In this document: one piece after another, positions 37,793 through 46,440 of the stretch
How positions within the stretch are numbered: position 1 is the stretch's first letter
Layout: each line of letters opens with the position of its first letter
Source of the DNA: Photobacterium aquae
Lineage (GTDB): Bacteria > Pseudomonadota > Gammaproteobacteria > Enterobacterales > Vibrionaceae
Direction of reading: 5' to 3'
DNA length: 64,000 bases
Assembly (NCBI RefSeq): GCF_001029445.1
Contig: NZ_LDOT01000009.1
Span: 60,758 to 124,757 of the forward strand
Notes under the pieces: generated by a model
The model's database searches: none
Seen by the model: the letters and a program-made list of their open reading frames with translations, nothing else
What the model was told of the DNA's origin: nothing
Position numbers and translations under genes: made by a program

Positions 37793-38074
37793 TTATAGGT
37801 AGTCACACAGATAAGCTGTTGGGACATCAACCTTCACTTCGAACGATGAATCCCCCGGTACCTCAAAATCATCGCCGGCATAATAGGTTTCCCAATCAAT
37901 ATGGCCCGGCAGCTTCACGGTCAACGCACCCTTGACCACCGTCATCTTCTCTGGCGCCGCCGTTCCGAAAGTGTACAGCCCGGGAGCCATCACCCCCACA
38001 CTGGCACGCTCGCCCGATGATTCAAAACCGAGCGACTTCACCTGACCATCAAAATACTCATTCACTTTCAACAT
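37793..38074 (-). CDS. ppnP: Pyrimidine/purine nucleoside phosphorylase PpnP (YaiE)
   Basis: 93 residues from ATG 38074 ([18 protein letters not shown]), matching the 94-residue E. coli YaiE/PpnP. A nine-codon in-frame extension to 38101 is not supported. The small cupin fold is recognisable from GRASVGVM-like [30 protein letters not shown]. The family phosphorolyses several nucleosides to base plus ribose-1-phosphate. Confidence 0.93.
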   Translation of the reverse strand: MLKVNEYFDGQVKSLGFESSGERASVGVMAPGLYTFGTAAPEKMTVVKGALTVKLPGHIDWETYYAGDDFEVPGDSSFEVKVDVPTAYLCDYL

Positions 38075-38248
38075 GACTTTCCCTATCAAAAACAATGCCA
38101 TGCTTTGAAGCTATCACACTTACATATCATTCCCTAGCAAAAACACCGACCTTTATTAGACGAATTTTTGACAATCTGGAAAGTTTTTAACCGTCATATT
38201 CCGATACACTACGGCAATATTTTTCACTTAACTAATTGGAAAACAACA

Positions 38249-38458
38249 ATGAAAAAAGCAATTCTGCTAGTTGCTGCCCTCAGCAGCCTAGTTTTGATGG
38301 GATGTTCGGCGCAGGAGAAACAAGATATCAAAGCGGGCTTTCGTGATATTGGCCATGCTACCCGCGATGCATCGAAAGCCACGGGGCACTTTTTCCGAGA
38401 CACCACTAAAGATGTCATCAAGAACGCCAAAGAAACGACCTCGTCAAATGACAGTTAA
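38249..38458 (+). CDS. Small lipoprotein of unknown function
   Basis: 69 residues from ATG 38249. A lipoprotein signal with lipobox LMGC puts the lipidated cysteine at residue 19. The mature part is a short charged helix (AGFRDIGHATRDASKATGHFFRDTTKD) resembling one or two turns of an 11-residue amphipathic repeat. The serine next to cysteine suggests sorting to the outer membrane. No function is recognised. It converges with zntR eight bases away. Confidence 0.75.
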   Translation: MKKAILLVAALSSLVLMGCSAQEKQDIKAGFRDIGHATRDASKATGHFFRDTTKDVIKNAKETTSSNDS

Positions 38459-38465
38459 TTAGGCG

Positions 38466-38927
38466 TTACCGACGACACTTCCCGGTACAGCATTGCTCTG
38501 CCGGGAATTTTCCCTCACTGCCATGCTCATCCCCCAGCGCTTCCAAGATAGAACAGTGGCTAGCATCATCATCGGCATGCCCACAGCACGCATCATTAAT
38601 TTTCTTCAGCGCCACCCGAATCCGGCTCAGCTCAGCAATCTTGGTATCGACCTCGTCAAGCTTAGCCTGGGTAATGGCTTTCACTTCAGCGCAACTGTGC
38701 CGACTTGCCTCCAAACGGATATCGAGCAGCTCCCGGATCTCGTCCAAACTCAACCCCACCGCCTTAGAGCGCATGATAAACTGCACCCGCGATAAGTTCT
38801 CTTCACTGTACAGGCGGTAGCCACTTTCACTGCGGCCGGCTGGCTCCAGCAAGCCATTTTTCTCATAAAACCTTAATGTATCGCTGCTTATCCCTGAGCG
38901 TTTTGCCAATTGACCAATCAGATACAT
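38466..38927 (-). CDS. zntR: MerR-family zinc-responsive regulator ZntR-like
   Basis: 153 residues from ATG 38927, supported by AAGGA six bases upstream. MerR helix-turn-helix ([29 protein letters not shown]), dimer helix, and the zinc-binding loop [12 protein letters not shown] as in ZntR. The C-terminal tail adds a further CC..C cluster ([10 protein letters not shown]) not present in E. coli ZntR. It senses zinc and activates an efflux ATPase gene, which is not in this window. Its promoter region overlaps the purH operator. Confidence 0.85.
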   Translation of the reverse strand: MYLIGQLAKRSGISSDTLRFYEKNGLLEPAGRSESGYRLYSEENLSRVQFIMRSKAVGLSLDEIRELLDIRLEASRHSCAEVKAITQAKLDEVDTKIAELSRIRVALKKINDACCGHADDDASHCSILEALGDEHGSEGKFPAEQCCTGKCRR

Positions 38928-38954
38928 CTCATTTCCTTCTTCGATAGCGACAAA

Positions 38955-38970
38955 AAGCAAACGTTTGCGC
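38955..38970. promoter_or_regulatory. PurR operator of purH
   Basis: The perfect core GCAAACGTTTGC (38957-38968) matches the PurR consensus at 14 of 16 positions. It overlaps a -35-like TTGCGC at 38965-38970, which lies 16 bases from a -10 TAAAAT (38987-38992). This is the repressor position expected for a purine-biosynthesis promoter. It lies only 28 bases upstream of the divergent zntR start. Confidence 0.75.
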
Positions 38971-39051
38971 AAATCATGGATTCATGTAAAATATGCCGCG
39001 TTGATCACACAACAACCAACAGGGACACCCTTAACCGATTCTAGCCGAGGG

Positions 39052-39093
39052 TATTTGCCAAAAGCCACTGCACACGGTGTCTTTTGGCAAATA
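39052..39093 (+). other. Long perfect inverted repeat in the purH leader
   Basis: Arms TATTTGCCAAAAG and CTTTTGGCAAATA pair perfectly over 13 bp with a 16-base loop. The structure ends 30 bases before the purH start. No T-run follows on either strand, so it is not an intrinsic terminator. It would fold in the purH mRNA leader. Confidence 0.7.
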
Positions 39094-39123
39094 ATCCCCG
39101 TGTTCACTAGAGAGATGGTTGCA

Positions 39124-40716
39124 ATGGAAAACGCTCGTCCTATCCGCCGCGCACTGATCAGCGTGTCTGACAAAACCGGTATTGTAGAGTTCGCCAAGGC
39201 CCTAGCCGACCGTGGCGTGGCTATTCTGTCAACGGGCGGCACCGCACGCCTGCTCGCCGAACAAGGCATTGCCGTCACCGAAGTCTCTGACCACACTGGC
39301 TTCCCGGAAATGATGGATGGCCGAGTGAAGACCCTGCACCCGATGATCCACGGCGGGGTGCTGGGCCGTCGCGGTACCGATGATGCAGTCATGGCCGAGC
39401 ACGGCATTGCCCCTATCGACATGGTGGTGGTGAACCTCTACCCGTTTGCTGCGACGGTAGCCAACCCGAACTGCACACTGGAAGACGCCATCGAGAACAT
39501 CGATATCGGCGGCCCGACGATGGTTCGCTCTGCCGCAAAAAACCACAAAGACGTGACCATTGTGGTTAATGCCCACGACTACGACCGTGTGCTGACCGAA
39601 ATGGCTACCCACGATGGCTCACTGACTCACGCAACCCGCTTTGATTTAGCCATTGCTGCATTTGAACACACTGCGGCCTATGACAGCATGATCGCCAATT
39701 ACTTCGGCACCATGGTGCCATCTTACGGCGACAACAAAGAAGGCGACGAGGAGTCCATTTTCCCACGTACCTTCAACCAGCAGTTCGAGAAAAAACAAGA
39801 CATGCGCTATGGCGAGAACAGCCATCAGGCGGCCGCTTTCTACGTGGAAGCGACCCCTGAAGAAGCGTCTGTCTCCACTGCACGCCAAATTCAGGGCAAG
39901 GCCCTGTCTTACAACAACATCGCCGATACCGATGCCGCATTGGAGTGTGTAAAAGAGTTCGACGAGCCTGCCTGTGTGATCGTCAAGCACGCCAACCCAT
40001 GTGGTGTGGCGCTAGGGGAAAACATTCTAGAAGCCTACAACCGCGCTTACCAGACCGATCCAACCTCTGCGTTTGGCGGCATCATTGCCTTCAACCGTGA
40101 GCTTGACGCTGCCACGGCACAAGCCATTGTCGAGCGCCAGTTCGTGGAAGTGATCATCGCACCGACAGTGACCGCTGAAGCTATTGAGGTGGTTGCCGCA
40201 AAGAAAAACGTACGCCTGCTGGAGTGCGGCCAGTGGTCAAGCAAGACCACCGGTTTTGACGTGAAGCGCGTTAACGGCGGCCTATTGGTGCAAGAACGCG
40301 ACCAAGGCATGGTGACACTGGGCGATCTGAACGTGGTCTCGAAGCGCCAGCCAACCGAGGACGAGCTCAAAGATGCGCTGTTCTGCTGGAAAGTGGCCAA
40401 GTACGTGAAATCGAACGCCATCGTCTACGCCAAGGGTGACATGACCATCGGCGTCGGTGCCGGCCAGATGAGCCGCGTGTACTCGGCCAAGATCGCTGGT
40501 ATCAAAGCTGCCGACGAAGGGCTGGAAGTCGCTGGCAGCGTGATGGCCTCCGATGCCTTCTTCCCGTTCCGCGACGGGATCGACGCCGCTGCCGAAGCCG
40601 GTATCAAATGTGTGATCCAGCCGGGTGGCTCAATGCGCGACCAAGAGGTGATCGACGCCGCTGACGAACACGGCATGGCGATGATCTTTACCGGCATGCG
40701 TCATTTCCGCCACTAA
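39124..40716 (+). CDS. purH: Bifunctional AICAR transformylase / IMP cyclohydrolase
   Basis: 530 residues from ATG 39124 ([27 protein letters not shown]). The open frame continues upstream to 38965, but it crosses the promoter and is not used. The N-terminal IMP cyclohydrolase (MGS-like fold) and C-terminal transformylase ([24 protein letters not shown], with catalytic Lys-His) are complete. It makes the last two steps of IMP synthesis. purD follows but is separated by 218 bases, wider than in E. coli purHD. Confidence 0.98.
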   Translation: MENARPIRRALISVSDKTGIVEFAKALADRGVAILSTGGTARLLAEQGIAVTEVSDHTGFPEMMDGRVKTLHPMIHGGVLGRRGTDDAVMAEHGIAPIDMVVVNLYPFAATVANPNCTLEDAIENIDIGGPTMVRSAAKNHKDVTIVVNAHDYDRVLTEMATHDGSLTHATRFDLAIAAFEHTAAYDSMIANYFGTMVPSYGDNKEGDEESIFPRTFNQQFEKKQDMRYGENSHQAAAFYVEATPEEASVSTARQIQGKALSYNNIADTDAALECVKEFDEPACVIVKHANPCGVALGENILEAYNRAYQTDPTSAFGGIIAFNRELDAATAQAIVERQFVEVIIAPTVTAEAIEVVAAKKNVRLLECGQWSSKTTGFDVKRVNGGLLVQERDQGMVTLGDLNVVSKRQPTEDELKDALFCWKVAKYVKSNAIVYAKGDMTIGVGAGQMSRVYSAKIAGIKAADEGLEVAGSVMASDAFFPFRDGIDAAAEAGIKCVIQPGGSMRDQEVIDAADEHGMAMIFTGMRHFRH

Positions 40717-40853
40717 TTTCCTCTTCGTATTTGGCACTGTGGCGCCGTTAGCTGCTTTCACCAACTACTTTGAGCAAAACTTATAATTTGGTTTTTTAAG
40801 TATTCCGATATTTGAAATACATAGAGCAAGTCAGTGACTTTAAGTTCAAGGAA

Positions 40854-40894
40854 AAAGCGCGCAGTTTATAAGCATAAATGAGCACTTTTGATGC
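40854..40894. repeat. 41-bp dispersed repeat, copy 1 (purH-purD gap)
   Basis: Matches 48763-48803 with two differences over 41 bases and in the same orientation. It contains a small dyad, TTTATAAGCATAAA. The copy ends 40 bases before purD. A TATAAT box also lies upstream at 40782-40787 and may give purD its own promoter. Confidence 0.7.
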
Positions 40895-40934
40895 CGAAAT
40901 TAAAAAACTGACGATGCTATAAGGATTTTAAAAC

Positions 40935-42227
40935 ATGAATGTATTGATTATTGGTTCTGGCGGTCGTGAACATGCACTGGGCTGGAAGGCCGCACAAAAC
41001 CCTAACGTTAAGACCGTCTTCGTTGCACCGGGCAACGCCGGTACCGCGCTAGAGCCGAAACTGGAAAACGTCGACATTGGCGTGGAAGACATCGCGGCAC
41101 TGGTTGCCTTTGCACAAGAGAAACAAATCGAGCTGACCATTGTCGGCCCGGAAGCCCCGTTGGTTATCGGCGTGGTCGATGCGTTCCGCGAAGCCGGGCT
41201 GCCCATTTTCGGCCCGACCGAAGCGGCGGCGCAGCTGGAAGGCTCTAAAGCCTTCACCAAGGACTTTCTGGCCCGTCACCAGATCCCTACCGGTGCCTAC
41301 GCGAACTTTACCGAGATCGAGCCAGCCTTGGCATATGTACGTGAGCAAGGTGCACCGATTGTGGTGAAAGCCGATGGTCTAGCCGCCGGTAAAGGCGTTA
41401 TCGTCGCGATGACGCTAGAGGAAGCCGAAGCCGCCATCAAGGACATGCTGGCAGACAACGTATTCGGGGATGCCGGAAGCCGCGTGGTGATCGAGGAATT
41501 CCTTGAGGGTGAGGAAGCGAGCTTCATCGTGATGGTGGATGGCGAGAATGTGCTGCCAATGGCCACCAGCCAGGATCATAAGCGCGTGGGCGACAAAGAT
41601 ACCGGCCCTAACACCGGTGGCATGGGTGCCTACTCTCCTGCCCCTGTAGTAACGCCCGCTATCCACGAACGCATTATGGCGGAAGTGATTTACCCAACGG
41701 TGCGAGGAATGGCCGCCGAAGGCACCCCTTACACAGGGTTCCTCTATGCGGGTCTGATGATTGACACTGACGGCACACCGAAGGTCATTGAGTACAACTG
41801 CCGTTTCGGCGATCCGGAAACTCAGCCGATCATGATGCGAATGGAATCGGATTTGGTCGAACTGTGTCTGGCCGCCATTGACGGCAAGCTGGATCACGTT
41901 GAATCAAAATGGGATCCACGCGCCTCTATCGGGATCGTGCTGGCAGCCGGTGGCTATCCGTCAGCCTACGACAAGGGGGATATGATCTCAGGCCTGCCCC
42001 AGCATGAAACCGAGGGCGAGAAGGTATTCCATGCCGGTACGGCCAACCGCAACGGTGAGGTCGTGACAAACGGCGGTCGAGTGCTGTGTGCCACGGCACT
42101 TGGCCACAGTGTCTCAGAAGCCCAGCAACGCGCGTATGCGCTAGCCAAGCAGATCAGTTGGGATGGCATGTTCCACCGCAACGACATCGGCTACCGGGCC
42201 ATTGCCCGCGAGCAGGCATCCAAATAA
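40935..42227 (+). CDS. purD: Phosphoribosylamine-glycine ligase
   Basis: 430 residues. The opening MNVLIIGSGGREHALGWKAAQNP, the ATP-grasp loop KADGLAAGKGVIV (about 145-157) and the core NTGGMGAYSPAP are all intact. It joins glycine to phosphoribosylamine in early purine synthesis. It ends at a perfect palindromic terminator. Confidence 0.98.
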   Translation: MNVLIIGSGGREHALGWKAAQNPNVKTVFVAPGNAGTALEPKLENVDIGVEDIAALVAFAQEKQIELTIVGPEAPLVIGVVDAFREAGLPIFGPTEAAAQLEGSKAFTKDFLARHQIPTGAYANFTEIEPALAYVREQGAPIVVKADGLAAGKGVIVAMTLEEAEAAIKDMLADNVFGDAGSRVVIEEFLEGEEASFIVMVDGENVLPMATSQDHKRVGDKDTGPNTGGMGAYSPAPVVTPAIHERIMAEVIYPTVRGMAAEGTPYTGFLYAGLMIDTDGTPKVIEYNCRFGDPETQPIMMRMESDLVELCLAAIDGKLDHVESKWDPRASIGIVLAAGGYPSAYDKGDMISGLPQHETEGEKVFHAGTANRNGEVVTNGGRVLCATALGHSVSEAQQRAYALAKQISWDGMFHRNDIGYRAIAREQASK

Positions 42228-42245
42228 CGCCAAGGCTATTGCCAT

Positions 42246-42273
42246 AAAAAACGCGCCTATAGGCGCGTTTTTT
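42246..42273. terminator. Bidirectional terminator between purD and the DUF1481 gene
   Basis: A perfect 14-base palindrome AAAAAACGCGCCTA / TAGGCGCGTTTTTT. T-runs lie on both strands, serving purD and the converging lipoprotein gene. Confidence 0.9.
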
Positions 42274-42291
42274 ATTACCATACTGAATGCA

Positions 42292-42990
42292 TCAATCAAT
42301 CAAGACCGGCGCAGCCAGACACTGCATTTCTGGTGCCTTGAGAACCAGCAATTGGCTGGCTGTCAGGCTATCACGGCGAACTTGACCGTTCACCGCCATA
42401 AACCCCTGATCCTGATATTCAGCGACCTGTCCGGCTAACTGGGACGACAGTACCGGGTTGAATGTCACGCTCAATTCTCGATTATCACCACAGCGGTAGA
42501 ACTTACCCTGCTTCCAGTGCCCCTGCACCATCGCCATATCTTCTTCGCGTAATTGTTGGACGACTGCCATGCCGTGCTCTGCTTCCTTGCGCAACTGTTC
42601 AAGCTGGCCATTGGTTAGCGGGATCACGTCGCCAGCCAAAGTATAACGCTGGAATACCGCACTGCCTCGGGTATCGTAACGCACATGAAGGGTGTAGGGC
42701 TTGAGCTTCTGCTCGTCAAGTGCCTGGCCCTGACGCTTTATCTCGCGCAGCAATCCCTCGCGCCATAGGTAGTCGGAGTGATAGTTGCCAGAATCCCCGG
42801 CAAAAACCCTGTCAGACAGCCGCACAGGACGATTCTGCTGCGAGGTATACCAATAGAGCAAGGTCGTGTCCCCCTGACGTTGACCGCCGGTATGGGTCAC
42901 GATAGGAGTCAGGTTGTTTTCCGGAATGGTCGGAGTGGAGGCGCAGCCCGCAAGAAGGGCAAGGAAGGCAAAAGGGATGAGATGTTTCAT
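42292..42990 (-). CDS. DUF1481 (YjaH-like) lipoprotein
   Basis: 232 residues with a lipoprotein signal (lipobox LLAGC, cysteine about 16). The mature part has the DUF1481 pattern, with GGQRQGDTTLLYWYTSQQNRPV and YHSDYLWREGLLREIKRQG. It sits next to hupA, as yjaH does in E. coli. The function is unknown. The SD for this ATG (GGCGGAG) lies inside the 3' arm of the hupA terminator, so readthrough mRNA would have a buried ribosome site. Confidence 0.85.
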   Translation of the reverse strand: MKHLIPFAFLALLAGCASTPTIPENNLTPIVTHTGGQRQGDTTLLYWYTSQQNRPVRLSDRVFAGDSGNYHSDYLWREGLLREIKRQGQALDEQKLKPYTLHVRYDTRGSAVFQRYTLAGDVIPLTNGQLEQLRKEAEHGMAVVQQLREEDMAMVQGHWKQGKFYRCGDNRELSVTFNPVLSSQLAGQVAEYQDQGFMAVNGQVRRDSLTASQLLVLKAPEMQCLAAPVLID

Positions 42991-42995
42991 GAAAA

Positions 42996-43025
42996 ACTCC
43001 GCCAGATAATTTTATCTGGCGGAGT
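42996..43025 (-). terminator. hupA terminator overlapping the DUF1481 ribosome binding site
   Basis: A perfect 14-bp stem ACTCCGCCAGATAA / TTATCTGGCGGAGT with a 2-base loop. On the minus strand it is followed by TTTTT, then CATG. The 3' arm contains GGCGGAG, placed correctly as the SD for the ATG at 42990. Confidence 0.85.
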
Positions 43026-43030
43026 ATAGA

Positions 43031-43303
43031 TTATTTCACTGAGTCTTTCAGTGCTTTACCTGCTACGAATGCAGGTACGTTTGCCGCCGCGATTTGAATT
43101 TCCTGACCAGTTTGTGGGTTACGGCCAGTACGTGCTGCGCGGTGGTTCACTTTAAATGTACCAAAGCCAATTAGTTGAACCTGGTCGCCTTCCTTAAGGG
43201 CATCAGTGATACCGTCAAGTACAGACTCTAGTGCAGTTTTAGCTTGAGCTTTAGAAAGATCAGCTTTCTCTGCGATCAGGTCAATCAGTTGGGTCTTGTT
43301 CAT
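43031..43303 (-). CDS. hupA: DNA-binding protein HU-alpha
   Basis: 90 residues, the exact HU size. The sequence [22 protein letters not shown] and the DNA-arm region [24 protein letters not shown] are nearly identical to E. coli HU-alpha. It is a nucleoid architectural protein acting as a dimer. The region upstream (43304-43530) holds its promoter and that of the divergent CNNM-type gene. Its low-complexity leader contains no gene. Confidence 0.98.
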   Translation of the reverse strand: MNKTQLIDLIAEKADLSKAQAKTALESVLDGITDALKEGDQVQLIGFGTFKVNHRAARTGRNPQTGQEIQIAAANVPAFVAGKALKDSVK

Positions 43304-43530
43304 TAGGTTTCCCTTCTAAGGTTTTTCTTTAAGACGCATCAACTCTAATTCAAAAGAAGCCCGTGTGGCAAAGGTTTGTCGGCTATGATGTGGTTAGGTG
43401 CGGGCTCTTTAACCACAAACTGAGCGCAAGTTCACAAAATGTTACGCATTTAGCATGTGAAATAGTTGTATTTATTCGCTCGAAGCCCGATTAATATAGG
43501 CGTCCCTGATACTAGCCAACTAAGGTAAGC

Positions 43531-44586
43531 ATGATACTCCTTACGATTTACATCTCTGTCGCGATAGGTGTTTCGTTCATCTGTTCGGTTCTGGAAGCGG
43601 TCCTCCTGAGCATCACCCCTAGCTACATTGGTACGCTGCGCCACCAGGGCCACCCGGCGGCAGAGCGCCTAAGCAAACTCAAAGATAACATCGACCGCCC
43701 GCTCGCCTCGATCCTGACCCTGAACACTATCGCCCACACCATCGGTGCGGCAACGGCCGGTGCCCAGGCAACCGTTGTGTTCGGCAGCGAGTGGCTCGGC
43801 GTATTCTCTGCCGCGCTCACCGTGGGTATCCTGCTTCTTTCTGAGATCATCCCAAAAACTATCGGTGCAACCTACTGGCGCCAGCTCGCACCAGTTACAG
43901 CAAGCCTGCTGCGCTGGATGGTACTGCTGCTGATGCCACTGGTCTGGGTCTCTGAGCAAATCACCCGCCGCTTGTCTCGTGGCCATCAAGCACCCAAGCT
44001 TCGCGACGAACTGTCTGCAATGGCGATGCTTGCCCAGGAATCCGGCGAACTTGCCGAAGGCGAGTCAAAGATCCTTGCTAACTTGCTGCAGTTCCGCGAT
44101 GTCAATGTCACCAAGATAATGACCCCGCGCCCAGTTCTGTTCCGAGTTGATGCCGAGCAGCCAATCAACGAGTTCCTGTCCCAGCACAAGGACAGCCCGT
44201 TCTCGCGCCCGCTGATCTACACCGAACAGAAAGACAACATCATCGGTTTTGTCCACCGCCTGGAACTGTTTGCCGAAAGCCAAGCAGGCCGAGGCCAGCG
44301 TGAACTGGGCACCCTGATGCGCCCGCTGCCGGTGATCATGAACACCTCGAGCGTACCAAAGGCCTTCGAGCAGCTCATGAAAGAGCGCTCTCAGCTAGTA
44401 CTGGTCGTCGATGAATACGGTACGGTACAAGGCCTTGTGACCATGGAAGATATCTTCGAGCATCTGGTCGGCGAGGAAATTGTCGACGAGGCCGACAAGA
44501 ATACCGACATGCAGCAACTAGCATTCCAACGCTGGGAGCGCTGGAAGCAAACCCACGGCGTTATCGAAAGCAAAGACGACGAATAA
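43531..44586 (+). CDS. CNNM/CorC-type membrane transporter (DUF21 + CBS pair)
   Basis: 351 residues. The N-terminal DUF21 membrane domain has four spans (1-150), starting MILLTIYISVAIGVSFICSVLEAVLL. A CBS pair (about 190-320, KIMTPRPVLFRVDAEQ and LVLVVDEYGTVQGLVTMEDIFEHLVGEEIVDE) follows. It lacks the extra C-terminal CorC/HlyC domain, so it is the short form. The family is linked to magnesium export or cobalt resistance; hemolysin is an outdated label. It ends at a strong terminator. Confidence 0.85.
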   Translation: MILLTIYISVAIGVSFICSVLEAVLLSITPSYIGTLRHQGHPAAERLSKLKDNIDRPLASILTLNTIAHTIGAATAGAQATVVFGSEWLGVFSAALTVGILLLSEIIPKTIGATYWRQLAPVTASLLRWMVLLLMPLVWVSEQITRRLSRGHQAPKLRDELSAMAMLAQESGELAEGESKILANLLQFRDVNVTKIMTPRPVLFRVDAEQPINEFLSQHKDSPFSRPLIYTEQKDNIIGFVHRLELFAESQAGRGQRELGTLMRPLPVIMNTSSVPKAFEQLMKERSQLVLVVDEYGTVQGLVTMEDIFEHLVGEEIVDEADKNTDMQQLAFQRWERWKQTHGVIESKDDE

Positions 44587-44602
44587 CCGTTGCAACATAC
44601 AG

Positions 44603-44630
44603 AAAAGGGGCCTCCAGGCCCCTTTTTTTA
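44603..44630 (+). terminator. Terminator between the CNNM-type gene and brnQ
   Basis: Stem AAAAGGGGCCT / AGGCCCCTTTT with a 2-base loop and seven T residues. The symmetric A/T flanks allow use by brnQ from the other strand. Confidence 0.9.
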
Positions 44631-44646
44631 TCGCTATCACTGATAT

Positions 44647-45957
44647 TTACCGATAACACTGTCCGACATTCGCCATATAAGCCCTCTGACGGCTTGCCAC
44701 AAGGCCAACGGCCAATACGATAAGCGTAGGTACAAGCCATCCTGCAAAGTAACCATACAACGGCAACCAGGCGCTCAGAGCCTGATCCGCAGCACTTGGC
44801 ATAATTCCCAGAATATGAACAGCATCCAGCACCGCGAAGCCCAATGCTGTTGCCATTACCGCCAGTACCCATGCCGATGCGATATGCTTTCGTAGCGGTG
44901 CGATCAACAAAAGGGCAATCGCAACCGGGTGCAGGGCAACAACTGCAGGCAAGGTTATCGCCAACAATTGTTCAAGACCGATATTGGCCACCAGCCCAGC
45001 CAGAGCCATTGCAACCCAAACCGCAGCACGATAAGGCACCCGTGAAAATGTCCGACTGTAAAATTCGCTGCCCGCGGTTGTTACCCCGATCGCTGTCGTC
45101 AGACAAGCCAGTACCATCACCACGCCAAGCAGAACCGTCCCGGCATTGCCGAAATGATAACAGGTAAACGCCGTCAGGATATCGCCACCATTGGTAAATG
45201 CCGTGCCTAGATAGGCACTGGTTGAGCCGACATAGGCCAACGCGATATAAACGACTGTCATTGCAACGGCATACATCAAGGCCGCCATCAGGGTGTATTT
45301 TGCCGTAGCTCGCGGGCAACTCACCCCCATAGACTGGATTGCCCTGAAAATAATCCAGCCAAAGCCAATCGAACCCAAGGCATCCATCGTCATGTAACCC
45401 TGGGTCAACCCTTCTGCCAAGGCACCCGTCACATAGGGACCTTGGGCGACCAACGGTTCACCCGCCGGTGACACCAATGCCGCGGTCACCAACACCGCCA
45501 ATATCACCACCAGCAAAGGGGTCAGGCACTTGCCAAGGCTGTCGATCAGCTTGCCCGGATGCAAGGCAAAAAAGATGGTAAGCAGACAGAAAATGACCGT
45601 GAACGGCAGCAGGAAATCATCGCCGAAAAAAGGGGCCAAGCAGAACTGGTAGGCAACGGTGATCGCCCTAGGCACGACAAATGCCGGGCCAATCACCACA
45701 AATACCATCACCCAGAAACTGGTTGCCAGCGGCCGTGGCAGTACCGCCGTCAGATTATCCGACCCACGAACCAAGGCTACCATCACCAGTGCCAAAGCCG
45801 GCAAACCCACCCCGGTAAGAAGGAATCCGGCCATCCCACTGACAAAGTGCTCGCCAGATTGAAAGCCCAAGAATGGCGGAAAGATCAAGTTACCCGCCCC
45901 CAAGTACATGGCAAAAGTCATGAACCCCAGTGCGGCGATATTACGAATGCTTAGCAT
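44647..45957 (-). CDS. brnQ: Branched-chain amino acid : sodium symporter BrnQ
   Basis: 436 residues from ATG 45957 (MLSIRNIAALGFMTFAMYLGAGNLIFPP). AGAGG lies six bases before this ATG, a better fit than to the ATG two codons upstream at 45963. About 12 membrane spans of the LIV-II transport family carry GAGNLIFPPFLGFQSGEH. It imports leucine, isoleucine and valine with sodium. A leader peptide and attenuator-like stems lie in its 5' leader (46022-46166), so supply of charged Leu/Ile/Val tRNA probably controls it. Confidence 0.95.
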   Translation of the reverse strand: MLSIRNIAALGFMTFAMYLGAGNLIFPPFLGFQSGEHFVSGMAGFLLTGVGLPALALVMVALVRGSDNLTAVLPRPLATSFWVMVFVVIGPAFVVPRAITVAYQFCLAPFFGDDFLLPFTVIFCLLTIFFALHPGKLIDSLGKCLTPLLVVILAVLVTAALVSPAGEPLVAQGPYVTGALAEGLTQGYMTMDALGSIGFGWIIFRAIQSMGVSCPRATAKYTLMAALMYAVAMTVVYIALAYVGSTSAYLGTAFTNGGDILTAFTCYHFGNAGTVLLGVVMVLACLTTAIGVTTAGSEFYSRTFSRVPYRAAVWVAMALAGLVANIGLEQLLAITLPAVVALHPVAIALLLIAPLRKHIASAWVLAVMATALGFAVLDAVHILGIMPSAADQALSAWLPLYGYFAGWLVPTLIVLAVGLVASRQRAYMANVGQCYR

Positions 45958-46021
45958 AGTCATCCTCTACAGCAGTCGCTTGGCGTAAAGTGAGAGGAAA
46001 AAATCGGAGGGAAAATTTGAC

Positions 46022-46047
46022 CTGTCAGCTTCAACGCAAGCTGACAG
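46022..46047 (-). terminator. Attenuator terminator stem in the brnQ leader (3:4 hairpin)
   Basis: A perfect 10-bp stem CTGTCAGCTT / AAGCTGACAG with a 6-base loop, 64 bases before brnQ. On the minus strand TTTT follows eight bases later, so the U-run is poor. The 5' arm can pair instead with GGCTGACAGG at the leader peptide stop (46061-46070), forming the antiterminator. Confidence 0.6.
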
Positions 46048-46064
46048 AAAATAGGTGCGGCCTG

Positions 46065-46166
46065 TCAGCCCCGGATAAGTTCCAGAGAGAGCAGGAGGAG
46101 TAGGCTGGCAACAACAGGAGATATCCCATTGTGGGCAAGTGGTGATATTGCTATCAATCCGTGCAT
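46065..46166 (-). CDS. Leucine/isoleucine/valine-rich leader peptide of brnQ
   Basis: A 33-codon frame from ATG 46166 with GAGGAA upstream. The peptide contains Val-Val, then five consecutive Leu codons (CTA CTC CTC CTG CTC), then Leu-Glu-Leu-Ile. In all 10 Leu, 5 Ile and 2 Val codons, or half of the peptide. The stop lies in the first of three alternative stem segments. A ribosome stalled at the Leu run would leave this segment free to pair with segment 3 and block the terminator. This matches the logic of ilv and leu leaders. Attachment to a transporter gene rather than a biosynthetic operon is less usual. Confidence 0.65.
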   Translation of the reverse strand: MHGLIAISPLAHNGISPVVASLLLLLSLELIRG

Positions 46167-46397
46167 GCTCATTCCTCGCTAACAGGTCAGTAAAAAGAAA
46201 GCATGACGCTTTCCGGTTCGTCTACTGTTATAAACGCCAGCCGCCCCCGAAAACAAGCGGCAATATAAAATAAGTGTAGAGACCCTGAATGGCGGTAAAA
46301 AACCAGCATTTAACGCCAAATTCTCACAAAGAATTAAAACATTAAACCAGCAATGGCAGTTGTATTCTTTTTGCGTATTTATTGAGGCATAAAAAAA
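46167..46397. promoter_or_regulatory. Upstream region of the brnQ leader
   Basis: No supported gene lies between the leader peptide and the yjaG terminator. It must contain the brnQ promoter. TATATT- and TATAAC-like boxes occur on the minus strand but none has a convincing -35. A 99-codon open frame here is rejected. Confidence 0.35.
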
Positions 46398-46417
46398 AAG
46401 AGCCGCTGACGGCTCTT
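46398..46417 (-). terminator. yjaG terminator
   Basis: On the minus strand AAGAGCCG, a TCAG loop, CGGCTCTT, then nine T residues, 23 bases after the yjaG stop. Confidence 0.9.
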
Positions 46418-46440
46418 CTTTTGATAACGCAAGTACCCGA

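Noticed and set aside
38965..39123. 53-residue extension of PurH
   Set aside because: It crosses the PurR box, the promoter and the hairpin leader; ATG 39124 matches the family.
45964..46166. T-box riboswitch for brnQ
   Set aside because: No T-box sequence (TGGNACC) is present and the peptide-plus-alternating-stems layout explains the leader better.
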